From: Colletotrichum lupini
Lineage: Eukaryota > Ascomycota > Sordariomycetes > Glomerellales > Glomerellaceae
NCBI RefSeq assembly: GCF_023278565.1
Contig: NC_064680.1
Coordinates: forward strand, 1,736,001 to 1,800,000
Direction: 5' to 3'
DNA length: 64,000 bases
Shown here: positions 24,395 through 36,185 of the stretch, in pieces
Position numbering within the stretch: position 1 is the first letter of the stretch
Layout of the letters: every line of letters starts with the position of its first letter
Notes under the pieces: model-generated
The model's input: only the letters and a program-made list of their open reading frames with translations
Database searches by the model: none
What the model was told of the DNA's origin: nothing
Position numbers and translations under genes: made by a program

Positions 24395-26649
24395 ATGACC
24401 CTTCGTCGGCTTCCCCGTACCTACAAGATGGAGCTCACCGTTCCCGCCGATGGCAAACTTCATGAAGTCGTCGGCCGGACTTTGGAGGAGCAAACAACGC
24501 ACCAAATCAAGCTCGTCACAAAGCTCCTGGTCGGTCCCAATGGTTCTTTGCCTGACTTGCCTGCTGATTCACCCCCAAACATTGCATTCTGGGACAATCT
24601 TCGACAGAAATTCGTGACTGCTAGGGTCCGTCAGGATGACTCTGGCAACTCGAATTCCAGAGCAGATTCCAGCAAGGTCAAGAACCTCAAGGCGAACCAG
24701 ACCAACGTTACTCTGGAAACGCTGTTGAAGGTGGTGCCTGTTGGGCACGAGATCATCGCCCACTTGTGGCTCATCGACACTGCAGCCGTTGGCAAGTTGG
24801 CGTCAGCTTCGATGGGCTGCTACGAAGCCGTTGCGATTCATGTGGTAAGTCACCATTCCAAAAGTTTATGCTAAACTGAAGCTAACACTGTCATAGTCCA
24901 AATTCGACCTCCCTGCGGGCGAGTATCGAGACTGCGACTGGCTTCCGGAGCAATTGGCTCGCATGGATGATGACTGGCGCGCCAACATTGATATCCGTGG
25001 CACCGGCCGTAATCTCTTCGTTCGCGGCAGAGCCCTCAATACTAACCCGTATGCTAAGTATCACATCAAGGATGCTCCCGCCTTTTGGTCTAGCCCCCAG
25101 AACCGCGATCACTTGCGAGCTATTTCGGAAACACTGTGTGAGGACAATTCCAGCCTCATCGAGGACTTTGCTCGCTTTCACCGCGATGAGAAAAAGCTCA
25201 CTAAAATTGAAACTGCTTGGAGGCGTGGTCATGAGAAGATGGGCTTGGCTCCTATCGCCGAGGATGCGGACAAGCGCGGCAACATCTACTTGGCTGAGAT
25301 GAGCTACAACATTCCCATGCGTAAGTCCTCCGAAGAATTGACATGGTATACACATAGCTAACAAAACAATAGTACGGTCTCTGTCCCAGTACGGAGGAGC
25401 ACTCACCTCTCTGCAGCTGCATGAAGTCCCCATGATGGACCTCCGCATTCTTGAGCTGATCCTTTCGGCTTGCCCTGCGCTCGAGATTCTGGGAATCGAC
25501 AAGTGCGAGCTTCTTCATGTCGCGGACATCAATCCAATCCTCGACATCGCCTTCCGACGCGCCAAGAAGACTGGTAAGAAGCTGAGAAAGCTTCAGTTCT
25601 ACCCTCGTTCTTACACCGAGCCGGCCCACAACCGCACTGGCACCCACGTTCTCTCATGGAACCCATTGAAGACCAACGTCGAGACAGGCCTCCTCATTAC
25701 AGTCTTCTGGGCCATTCTGAAGGCCGTTCCCATGGGCATTGACCTCGTGTCCAAAGGACAGCCTTTCCGCCAGTTCCTCGATCTCGTGCCGATGAGGCCC
25801 GGTCAAGTCGCGGTATTCCTTCACCACGTGTTCAAGTGGCTCGACGCCGCGGAGACTCCTGGCGCCTATGACTGGCTCACCGAGACGCAGAGTCCCGAGG
25901 TTCAGTTCCGCAACCCTGGCCTTCTCATGCTCGAGGATCAAGTTCTCCTCAGTATGCTCCAGGGAACGAAGGAGTGCAAGACGATGCTGAAGCATAAGCG
26001 AGTATCTTATTACAACGAGCAGTACGAATGCTGCCAATGTGGTTGCGAGATGCTCGCGATTCTCTTCCGTGAGGAGATGAAGTCTCGCGCAGCCGATCAT
26101 CGTGTCTGCCGCATCTGCGACCTTCGGGGTGAGCTCAATGGAGAGAGCCACCATCGCCTTCATGACAAGAGAACAATGCTCAACCGATTTCTCTACTCGC
26201 CCAACGATACTGAGGACAAGACAGATCTCAGTGACGATGAGATGCAGAGCGTATCGGCCCCTCCTCGACGCAATCCCTTCATCAAAGGAGAGACGATCAA
26301 TGGAACTCATCGTGAAGAGGCCGTTCTTCAGTACCGAAGCCTGCCCAAGGTTCAAGTCCTTATCGACGAACGCAGGAACTTTGATATTCTCAATGCTGCG
26401 GGACAGGCTGCGATGTACGATGCCGAGGAGGCGGGCTGGTGGAAGGCTGGGATCTTTAATGATCACCCAACCATGACCAAACAGACTCCGTATACGGAGA
26501 TGAGAGTCGCCAACCAGGGCATGCTTCGCAAGCAGTCCTGGGAATACGTCATGTGGAAGAACTACTACAGGGATTCCGGCTTGGCCGAGCAGCAGGCGGC
26601 GGCAATGGCAGCTGGCCACGAACCTCCCAAGCCAGCCGGCTTTTGGTGA
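24395..26649 (+). CDS. Protein of unknown function with a Cys-rich (possible zinc) site
   Basis: Three exons, 24395-24844, 24897-25320 and 25373-26649, give 716 residues. Both introns are 52 nt with GTAAGT donors and GCTAAC-type branch sites. The middle part (about 292-345) reads like a leucine-rich-repeat segment (LTSLQLHEVPMMDLRILEL, then ALEILGIDKCELLHV), as in fungal F-box/LRR-type proteins. A compact cysteine group follows: C511, C512, C514 and C516, then C537 and C540 (CRIC), spacing that could bind zinc. The C-terminus is rich in aromatic residues and ends PKPAGFW. A second in-frame Met lies at residue 12. I cannot name the family. The uniform codon use, clean introns and long frame make the gene secure; a binding or scaffold role is only a guess. 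Confidence 0.85.
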
Positions 26650-27562
26650 GAGAGAGCCCTCGAGAGCTCGACACGACAATCCTTGAGGCACCCGTAGAGT
26701 CGAGGTAGCCCTTGGATGCATACATCAACAGCATTACTATCAGATATCACATTATTGGCAGAGCTGGCACGATCAGCCTCAGCCCATCAAGAGCAACAGA
26801 TGACGTTCCGACAAACCTCTTCTATCCGAAACCCTTCGACCTCTCCTCCCACCCCGGAACATGACGAGACGATATTGGATTTGGAACGTGGAAGACACTG
26901 CACTGTGCAAGATGGATTGGAAAGAAACAAGCTTTTACGTTTCCTCGTCATACACTATTAGACGGCATTGAGCGCTGCCCATTGAAAACACAACAAGATG
27001 GACAGAGAAGAAGCTGGCGGTTTCGCATTGCTTCACGATACTGCATCAGACGGCGATGGCCGCTGTCTGTCGCAAAGTCAGGCCCATACACCTCCAGGGT
27101 AGAGGTAAAAGAACAGACGACCCTCTCCATACGCACGATTATGGCAAATGAGAGAAAGGGATAATTGTACGATAAGTACTGGCTTGGTTCTTCTCATTTA
27201 GCTCGGTTGGTTTTGCTCTTTCAGATTTCCCTCATTCGGCATTGCAGCCAGATCCCATAATAAGATTCTCAAGGAATAGGCAGGGCTAGCTTACACAGTC
27301 CATAGAAGCAATAGCCATTCTCACCCTGGCGTCTCTGTGGCATGCTCTGTGGCCTCTCACGTGAATGAAGCACTCGGTTCTCTGTATGATGCCGCACCAG
27401 ATCTTGTTCTACAATGTGATACATCTATGAGTCTCTGATGTTGTACAAAATGATTACACGCTGCCCATGCGTCCCAACTCCATCTAACATTACAAGGCCA
27501 ATGCAAACAACGGCTTTGGCCGGGGAAAATAAGGGGGTCTAAGATGAGATGGGGAATACCGC
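26650..27562. other. Intergenic region between two convergent genes
   Basis: It holds the 3' flanks of the 24395 gene and of the lysyl-tRNA synthetase. No gene-like frame or repeat was seen. Confidence 0.5.
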
Positions 27563-29641
27563 TCAGGAAGGAGACTCCCCCGACTGGTTAGACGTAGACT
27601 CCTCAGCCTGGGTAGAAGAACCCGCCTCAGACTGATTCTGCGGCCCCTCAGCCGACAACCCAACCACGTTCCTCAACGTGCCAAAACTCAAACAATCGCT
27701 GATCCGGCTGGCGCCAGAGAACAACATGACGAGCCTCTCCACACCACACCCCCAGCCACCCGTCGGCGGCAACCCAGCCTCGAGCGCCCGGATATAGCTC
27801 TTGTCGAGCGGCGCGTCCCTGAGCGGGTGCGGGTCGTCCGCCTCGAGCGGCGCGGCGTCCTTGCCGGTGCCGAAGAAGCGGTGCTCGGCGAGCTTGCGCG
27901 CCTGCGCGGCCGGGTCGTTCTCCTCCTCGTACATGTTGGCCAGCTCGCGGCCGTTGACGAAGAGCTCCGTCCGCGCCGACACGAGCTGCAGCGTCTTGGG
28001 GCAGACGAAGCTCTTTGCGAGCGGGGACATGCAGGTCGGGTGGTGCGTGATGAAGAGGGGGCCCTCGAAGGATTTGGGCTCGAGGTAGATGGCCGCCAGG
28101 CGGTCGAGGAGCTTGGGCATGGTGGGCGGGACGCCGCCGGGCACCTCGATCTTGCTGAGGGCCAGCACGGCGACGAGCTCCGAGTAGGCGTCTTTACCGG
28201 TCAGTTTTGGGAAGCGGAAGCCGAGGGCCTCCTCGAGGGCCGGGATGAATTCGAGCTGGCGGAAGGGGCGGGCGAACTTGGAGAGGTCGACGGGCTGGAG
28301 GGAGGTAAGTTTGGTATCGATGAGCTCCTGACAATGTGTGGCCAGGCCGGAGAGAAGCTCCTCGGTGCGGTCGATGAGCTCGGGGAGGTTGGTGTAGGCG
28401 CTGTAGAACTCGCACATTGTGAACTCTGGGTTGTGCGTGCCGTCGATGCCTTCGTTGCGGAAGGCCGGGCCGATCTCAAACACCTTGTGGACGCCGCCGA
28501 CGACGAGGCGTTTGAGCCAGAGCTCCGGGGCGATGCGCAGGGAAAGCTCCTTGGAAGGGAACTCTGTGGCCTGGGTGGTGAAGGAGCGGGCGACGGCGCC
28601 GCCAGCGTTCTCGGCGAGGATGGGCGTCTGGAACTCGAGGAAGGACTTGTCGTGGAAGTAATCGCGCATGTACTTTGTGATGTGGGAGCGCATGCGCAAG
28701 ACGTCGGCGACTTCGGGGTTGACCATCATGTCGACATGACGCTTCGCGGCCTTGGTCGCTGGGTCCGTCAGGGTCTGGGGGATCTGCTCCATCGCGGGGG
28801 ACAGCAGCTCCGGAAGCACAACGGCTTGAAGCGTGAGCTCGCCGGTGCTTGTGCGCGTGGGCCGGCCGGTGATGGCTGAGGGGGTTGTAGTCTTAGCATC
28901 ATGTCACCTAACTCAAAGAGAGCAGCCAGCAGCAACAGCAGCAGATGATGGGCTTACAGATGTGGTCGCCCTTCTCGATCAGCCGGGCAAAGAGCTTAAA
29001 GGTATCAATGTTCATGTCAGGCGAGTGGGCGCCGAGATTACGATAATTGATCATGCCCTGGATCTTCTCGAACTCATTGACAATAGTGACGAAGACGAGC
29101 TTGTTCCCGTGGAGACGAACGGATTGGACGCGGCCTGTGGCCTGTCAGCGGAGGGCCGATGGTGGTTAGGGACGCCGCCGGCCACAAGCTGCTGCGGCGA
29201 CTGCTGCTGCTCTTGTGGGACGACGACTTGTATTTCATTCTGCGTACCATACAGGGTGACGACCTCGGCGTTGCCAGGGTCACTCAACTCCTTCTTCTCC
29301 CAAACCTTCCTAAAGGCCGGGACCGACATGGGCTTCTTGCGATGGACCAGTCGCGGATGCGTCTCCTTAATCACGCCCTTTTCGCGCACTTCCTCCAGCG
29401 CCTGGAGGCGCATCTTTTTGAACTCTGATATCCTAACCGCTTCACTCTGTGCTGGCGTGTCCTGCTGACCCTGCTGCTCCGTCCCCTTTGCTACCCTATC
29501 CTTCTTCTGCCTCTTCCCTCCGGGCCCATCCTGGACGCTGGCGCCACTTGGTCGACCGACGTGGAAGGACTGGGCTAGTCTGGCAACTTGTGGTGTGCGT
29601 GTTGCCGGCCGCAAAAGCCGTAGACTCTGAATTAAAGTCAT
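27563..29641 (-). CDS. MSK1: Lysyl-tRNA synthetase, mitochondrial
   Basis: Three exons on the minus strand, 29641-29248, 29134-28958 and 28875-27563, give 627 residues; the introns are 113 and 82 nt. The product is a class II synthetase. An N-terminal OB-fold for the anticodon spans the first two introns (LYGRVQSVRLHG, then ITGRPTRTSTGEL). Class II motif 2 is visible as FEIGPAFRNEGIDGTHNPEF and motif 3 as GWGCGVERLVMLF. The N-terminus is rich in Arg, Leu and Ser without acidic residues for about 35 positions (MTLIQSLRLLRPATR), a typical mitochondrial presequence. It charges mitochondrial tRNA-Lys. The C-terminal 30 residues are Gln/Ser/Glu-rich and probably disordered. It is divergent from TIM10 across 691 bases. 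The large open frame on the opposite strand (27827-28879) is a shadow. Confidence 0.95.
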
Positions 29642-30332
29642 CGCGTCTGATTACTTCCTGTTAGCTTCGTGGTTCTTACAAGACCAATGGACTGCTAATA
29701 AGGTTGGAAACAGTGAAGGATGTCAGATAATAGGCGGTTTAAATCAACCACAACAAAAGAGCTGTGTAAGTCGCAGCGGTTCTGAATTGCTTGCAATCAT
29801 CATATTAAAGGTAGGATAGAGGGAGAGAAAATGGAAGAGCGGAGCTCAAGACTTACCACCATAGTCGCCCAAGAAGATTCTGGCTCTTCTTGGTGTGGCC
29901 AAAAGATAGTGTTAGGATCACCTTTGGCGCAGAAATTTTGCGACAGCGCGTTTTTATCGTGGCCAGAAACGGGTCTTTGACGTTATCGATAAAGCCGGAC
30001 GGAACAAGCCGGCCCGGGAAGAGGGCTCACAATGCAGCAGCGGCGATTGGACAAGAGAGCTTCAAAGCGGGGGCCGACTCTTGCGTAGGTACCTCACGCA
30101 GCAGACGGGACAAGCTGAATTGCCCCAGGCGCGCGACTGGATAAGGTAGCTGACGGGCGATAAGATAAGGCAAAGGAGCTCTTCGTAAAATCTCGACTCT
30201 GCGACGTCAAGCAACCAAAGCTATCCGCAAGTCAATAATCGCTTCCGTCGCATCCCACGAACCTCGCTACTGATTCATCATCACTTCGCTCTTCCCAATT
30301 TATCAGAAACTCCAGAACCACAAACCGCAAAT
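29642..30332. promoter_or_regulatory. Shared promoter region of MSK1 and TIM10 with CCAAT and GATA motifs
   Basis: This 691-bp interval separates two divergent genes for mitochondrial proteins. CCAAT occurs at 29684-29688 on the plus strand and as ATTGG at 30046-30050. Three GATAAG motifs occur at 30140-30145, 30159-30164 and 30164-30169. CCAAT is bound by the Hap2/3/5-type complex, which controls respiratory genes in yeast; GATAAG is the core of fungal GATA-factor sites. Binding here is inferred. Confidence 0.5.
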
Positions 30333-30771
30333 ATGTCTTTCTTCGGAATGGGCCGCCCCAAGCTGTCTTCGGACGAGAAGATCGCCATGGCCGAGCAGGA
30401 GATGCGTCTGCTGGCTGATATGCACAACCGGTACGTCGCCATCGACAACACCCTTTCCTAGGGAACCCCCTCTCGAAGCATTCAAGCCTTGTAAAACCTC
30501 GAAGCGAAGCGGATGCATAGAGGATAAAGCTTGGGAGGAAGAAGGACCTCGTCGAAACAACTGTGGCTAACATGCGCGTCATAGCCTGACCAAGATCTGC
30601 CAAACCAAGTGCCTCCCCGACTACCGTGAGGGCGACCTCAACAAGGGCGAGTCCGTCTGCCTCGACCGCTGCGCCGCAAAGTTCTTTGAGGCGCACATGA
30701 AGGCCTCCGAGGTGATGCAGAGCGAGAGCCAGAAGAGAGGCGGCGGCGGTATGGGTGGTGGCATGTTCTAA
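30333..30771 (+). CDS. TIM10: Mitochondrial import inner membrane translocase subunit Tim10
   Basis: Two exons, 30333-30430 and 30585-30771, flank a 154-nt intron (GTACGT donor, GGCTAAC branch, ATAG acceptor) and give 94 residues, the usual size for the family. The twin CX3C signature is complete: C38-QTK-C42 and C58-LDR-C62, which form the two disulfides of small Tim chaperones. The tail is Gly/Met-rich ([10 protein letters not shown]). Tim10 pairs with Tim9 in the intermembrane space as a hexameric chaperone that carries hydrophobic inner-membrane carriers to the TIM22 complex. The helix around the first CX3C begins [15 protein letters not shown], as expected. Divergent from MSK1. Confidence 0.96.
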
Positions 30772-31307
30772 GTTTTTGTCAAAACGAAATGGAGTGTGCA
30801 CGAACGAGCGCCGGCCATGATGGGTCCTGCGACTGAAGATTCACGATAGAGGAGAGACAGAGAGAAAGAGCATCGACAGAGCAAGGGCGGCCTCGCGGAG
30901 GCTGGCTTTTTGCTCTTTGTAGCATATGCCATGACGCAACAACATCTCAGGATGAGATGGGGACGTGGAGTGGGAACATCGCGTCGCAAGCTTGGGCAAA
31001 GCTTGGGAAGACGTGACCTGTTCGGATGTACTTTTGAAGCAACACCTCGCAACCGGGGGCTTCGTGTATAATACAAGGGGGGACTGGAAACAAGTCCTAT
31101 CAATGAGAAGAACTACCCTCACAACTTTCAGGCTTTATCTATGTACCCTGACAAGTGGATGATAAAATTCCCGGTTCACGTCATCGAGTGATACAGAACC
31201 CATATGATAATGGGCTTTCTGTCCGGGTAGCTATATAAGAGTTAGCTATCTAGTAAACTCAACACTTATTGCTCACGTCCTGTAGGCGGCATCTCGTTAT
31301 CTGATCG

Positions 31308-31763
31308 TTAGTTAGCGTGACGCATGCTCTCCATGGTGAAGTTCTTGGTAGGCAAATTCGATGCAGCTGAGGAATTGGAGGTTATGGGAAGATCGTCATA
31401 CGGATTAGGGTTTGTGTACTCACGACCTTCAACTTGAGATCTGAGGCCGCTGCCACAACCATCAGGAGGGCATGTCTCTGATTCATAGTCCACCCAGGAT
31501 CTTGTCTTTAATGACCAAAAGTCCGCAAAGTAGTAGAGATCTCTGTGTCCATCTGTTTTTAAATACTTCCATCCGATACAGACGTCGTTCTGTATGAGCT
31601 CATTTGAGTACGAATGCAACCCAAGTTGAGTTGGCAAACAGAGCGTATCAACTTTTGTTCGTTGCACCAGACGAAGCTGCGATCTAGCAACAAGGCTCTT
31701 GACATGATTCTCAGTTCCGGGACGTCCAGCATGTAATGGTGTTAACTTTTCACAGAGCGACAT
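31308..31763 (-). CDS. Doubtful small gene, 151 residues, unknown
   Basis: This uninterrupted ATG-to-stop frame has less skewed composition than its neighbours. It contains an aromatic stretch (DLYYFADFWSLKTRSWVDY) and a Cys pair (CPPDGC), which is more protein-like than the rest of this gene-poor region. No domain or homologue is recognised, no flanking intron clearly extends it, and no long frame lies nearby. It could be an orphan or effector-like gene, a decayed fragment or chance. There is no obvious signal peptide. Confidence 0.22.
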   Translation of the reverse strand: MSLCEKLTPLHAGRPGTENHVKSLVARSQLRLVQRTKVDTLCLPTQLGLHSYSNELIQNDVCIGWKYLKTDGHRDLYYFADFWSLKTRSWVDYESETCPPDGCGSGLRSQVEGREYTNPNPYDDLPITSNSSAASNLPTKNFTMESMRHAN

Positions 31764-34700
31764 CCAGTGTAAGATACCATTGTGAAGTTATAAGAACTCG
31801 ATAGCAAGGTTACCCGCACCTGGCGTCAATACTTTCATATTATTCAAGTAATTGATGCCTGTATATCAAACTGCGCAAAGGCAAGCTATGCAGATGGCCG
31901 ACCTATATCTTTCCATTATAAGAGATATCAGCTCACTCTCAAGTGACCAAACTTCAAAACAGTCTCCCAAATCACGAAGCCTCGAAATCAAGTGCTCTGA
32001 TAGGCCAGCAACGGCAAATATGGCAAAAGAAGCCAATGCACCAGAGGACAATCAAACAAAAAGACCCGCGGGCCCCGTCCTCCCTTTTAGGCGAATCGCA
32101 GTAACATGTCACCAGGTGGTTGGGAACTCGGGAGCCCATTCTTGGAGCCATCTTAGTCAAACCTTCCCTGGCCATAACGGAGCGACAACAGACTCCCTTT
32201 TTAGTCAGAGAGCTTTCCAGAAAACGTCCAAAAACGCGTGGCCGTCGTCGTCGTCACCGGCAATTCGGAGCCGAATTACCATCGGGATTCGGTCTTGGCC
32301 TTCAAGGTACCCGTAGAAACCTCAACTACTCAACCTCAAGTCAATTCTCAGAAATCTGCCTTGCCTTACTAAAGCATGTGGATTCGCGACGACGGTTTTC
32401 TGAGGGAGCTCGGCGCCGAGGAGCCAAGCGTCGGTACATGCTCGGCTCTCAAGGTCCAACCTCCGAGGGGGGCCATACGGCGTAAGGTAAACCCGGTAAG
32501 TTTCAGAATATCTTGCGTGAAGTGCTAGAGCGGTTCACTGGTATTATCCGTACGGAGTAGTTTCTGCGCGGACTATCTTTTCGCACGTGGACCGGGAGTG
32601 GATTTGGGAAGGAAAAGAGCCCGCCAGATCTGGGATTGCCCGCCGGTTCCCACGTGATATCGTGATGGTTCTTCGTGGACGACGGCCCAGGGTTCTGATG
32701 ACGAGGGGTGGGGAACAGGATGGCCATCTGGACAGCCTTATTTGGAGGAAAATGGACAAGAGCTAGAGCCAAGAGGCAGCCGACACGAGTCGTTGTCGGT
32801 TTGCCTCGAATAAGCCGGGAATATGTAGCTACGTGCTCTGTGTCTGTGGTTCATTGAGCCCCAATTGATAGACTTCAATTAATCAGCGTTAGATAGATAG
32901 AGTAATATCGGTCAACTTGGTCGGCAACGATGACCTCGGGAAAGCTGAACAAATCATCCGAAGAATTTGAGAAAATTGGTGTACTTCGTACAGAGTACCC
33001 ATAGAGGGCAATCGTGCTCAACCAGGGCCACGTGCTTCGCTGCAGCGAAGCAAGAGCCTTTCTCTGATACCACAGACGCCGCGGTAGCTCAGTCGTGGTT
33101 TTGTGCATTCGTACATGACTCTTTGCCACCAGGGTATCACAATGAATTTTAAGCAGTGGGCGATGGATTGCTGTGAAATGCGTGGACGTGTTGAGTTGTC
33201 GACCGCCTTTCCATGTTACCCCAGAAACCAGAGGGTGTTGAACATAACAAAATGAAGGACTCCTTTCGTAATGTATACGAAAACCGAAGAAACGGGGCTC
33301 TTTCCGGGATGTGTTAAACATAGAATCGAGAAATTGAACGAGATTCCCCCGTCCCGTAAAGGTTGGTCGGAGGAATCCAGTAGGCGAGATTGTCAACTGG
33401 GCCTTTCTCGCCCCCAAGCCAATCATCAAATTCGTTCGAAAAGTCGGTCAGGTCTAGACTTTTGAAGTCTGGTTGGCGCCTTGCAGAAGAAAGACGCAGA
33501 AAATAGAATGTCATTATTGGGATGCAAAGTGCTCTCCATGAGGAAGACCGCGGCTGCGTTAACGATGGTGGCCGGGGAAGCAATGCCGGTTGATCTACCG
33601 CGAGCACCACCACCTGCTGGCATGGAGGGTGATGTAAATCCTCACTCTGTCGAGTAACTCATACCCGAGAGCTTGGGGCTCTGTTGACTCGTTTAGATCT
33701 GCGACAGGGTGAGTTGACGAACAGGCGATGAACGGGCTCCGGCGGGAATGACCAAGCCAAGCATTGGCCGTGCTATGCCGCCCTTGAAAAAGTTGAGCAA
33801 ACTCAGGGTTTTGAAGGGAAAGGAGGAGAGGGATGCTGTTTCAACAATTCGGATGAAGACGAGAGAGTTGGCAGGCCTGGCAGTATGTGTGTGCTGCGCG
33901 GCTCAGCCAGCATGGAGCTTGTTTCGTACGCATTGACGGGAGGACGTCAGCAAAGATAAGAGGTGCATGAGGGGTCGTAAGGCAAGGAAGGGTTGAGCGG
34001 ACGAGACGTTGACAGAATTCCCGTTCTCACTTGAGTCTGGAGAAAGTTTGTGCGTATGAGTCTAAGTGTGAGAGAATGTCTTCGCGATGGTGGTTCAGTT
34101 TGACTGAGCCTCAAACCGTGGTGTCGCGATGAAGTTGCCGGCGTGGCTTAGCGGCTTTTCTTGTGTGTCTGCCGAACCTGTCGCCACTGCATTATTATCC
34201 GTAATACTGCACAAGGCCGATCGTCATCCTCTCCCTATGCGAGGGTGCGTAGGTAATCATGGCACATATCTCGGGGCGGCGCTCGCGGACGGGTTCCAGT
34301 GGGGTTCTGGGATCGGAGGCCGTGGGTCCAGAGATGAGGGCGTGGGCGTGGGCATGGGCGGCATTGAGGAGGGTGGGAGGGATGTAGCGAGTGCGGGAGT
34401 GCAACGGTGGCATGGCGGACGGGTCGTGGAGATGACGGTCTTTGAATTGGGTCGAACTGACGTAGCACGTCTTGAAGACTTGGCGGCGCCGGGAATGGGG
34501 GCAGCTGGTACGGAGTACAGGTATGGATAGAAGCGAGCCTATCCGGTCCTTCTTGGAAAGGCCTCGTTCCAATCCAAAGAGACGATTATCCACATAGAGA
34601 TTGAATGTCCATGTTGGTATCCGTATCTGTGAATAGGTAGGTAGGTACGGATACCGGTGAACTGCATTGGCATCTGTAGCGAAAGCCAAAGAGACGCGTA

Positions 34701-34845
34701 CTCTGTCTTCGCTTATTTAGTGCTTTGCAGAGAATTATTGCTTTTTGAAACTCCGTAACGGGGAATCTATAGCGGAAGATGCCGTAAGCTTTGATGGTTG
34801 GTTCGGGATACCTACGGCCTACGGGCCAGGAATCGGAGTGAGATG

Positions 34846-34882
34846 AAAGCAAAGCAAAGCAAAACAAAACAAAACAAAACAA
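34846..34882 (+). repeat. AAAGC/AAAAC pentanucleotide microsatellite
   Basis: Three AAAGC units are followed by four AAAAC units in tandem. Intergenic. Confidence 0.8.
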
Positions 34883-36185
34883 CGTGATGGAGGCAGCAAA
34901 ATAGAAAGCCAAATCAGCCATATGCACGATCGACATGTGTGATGTTATTTTGGTCGCAAAGCTGGCATGAGCCGTCAGCCGCTTTCCCTTCAGCCCTTTG
35001 ACAACGGAACGCCGGGAAATCAGCACCTACCTTGAGCTTAGGTAAGGTTGAGACTAAAGCAGCTAGGTACTGCCTAAGCAGGAAAGAAGCGCGCCTGGCG
35101 TCTGGGACGGTTCGCAGATGAGCCTATCACCCGCCCGAGGAAGTCACGGCGTGGTCCGGCTGGGCAGTCTCGAGGCCGGGAATGATCTAGGACGGTAGGA
35201 CCAGTGGTGATCAGTCTTGCGTCTTGCGTCAAGGACTACTGTGTAGAAGTAGAACAAGGGGAAGAAGAAAAAAAGGTTGGCAAGAATGTGGCTGTGAGCC
35301 AGGCCTCATCTCATATTTTCGATCGGATATCCAACCAACACTGTCTCCATCATGAAGATCACACACTCCGAATCAATGTCAACAATAGTGCGTGCTACTT
35401 CTACCCAGAAGTTTTCCGGGTCCATAATTACTACGCACTGCATACTGCCCTGATAGCAGTTGTAAATGAACGGTAAGGCAGCGTGGCCGTTGCTGGCTGT
35501 CAATAAAGTCGTGCATGTTCAGGGGAGAACGGGGAAGAAGCAGCGGGGTCGCGTGTTTTTCGAGAGCGGGTTGACTTGCAGGTTTGCAGCAAGCGGCCCA
35601 CCAGAGCAAAGTATCTCACGGTCCTCGCATGTTAGCACGGCCATGAGCAAGAGGCAGCCACCCGGCCCGTCATCCAATGTTGTGTGCAGTGCATCCTCGG
35701 CTGTGCACTAACAGAAGTGGACGGTCCACGATACGGTCGATACCCACTCCAAGGGCCGCTGGGCGCACCATCTCCACGAGCAGGTCCTGTTCCTGGCGCA
35801 GCCCGCTGCAACCTGGAGCCCGGGTTCTCTGCACAGCCCTACTGTCCCTGGAAAGAGCCAGCCTCTCTCCTTGGTCGAGGTGGCATTGGATCGGGGGAAA
35901 GCCTGGCACCTACTGAGGTGTGGACGGGTATCCGTAGTGTGAGGTAGTGGACGGAGTACTGCGTACCTAAGTACGGTTACGGTTACTAGCAGAAAAGTCT
36001 GGAGAGATTGAATTGAGGGCACTGGCTTTCTGGCTGTACTGTGCCGGCGCTAACACAATCCAAAGATACGGGGGCCGACACATTGGATAAATCGATGGAA
36101 GAGATGCACCGACCTGGGGTCCTGTAGGTACCTATGAAGATTGAGGCCTCTTGCTGTTATCATATTCCTCCTACCTTACTTTATG

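Larger units (their letters stand above)
30772..36180. other. Five-kilobase region without a convincing gene
   Basis: It holds the 3' flank of TIM10 and then mixed-composition DNA. Apart from the weak frame at 31308-31763 no open frame looks like protein. Several TACGGAGTA-type motifs lie here (32551, 34509, 34750, 35951) together with the AAAGC/AAAAC repeat at 34846-34882. A tRNA-like A-box near 33080 has no matching T-arm. Confidence 0.4.

Noticed and set aside
25654..26721. 355-codon minus-strand frame
   Set aside because: It is antisense to the third exon of the 24395 gene and depends on that gene's codon bias.
27827..28879. 350-codon plus-strand frame
   Set aside because: It is antisense to the lysyl-tRNA synthetase catalytic exon, whose motifs are unambiguous.
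33078..33145. tRNA A-box-like GTAGCTCAGTCGTGG
   Set aside because: No B-box or acceptor pairing follows at the right distance.
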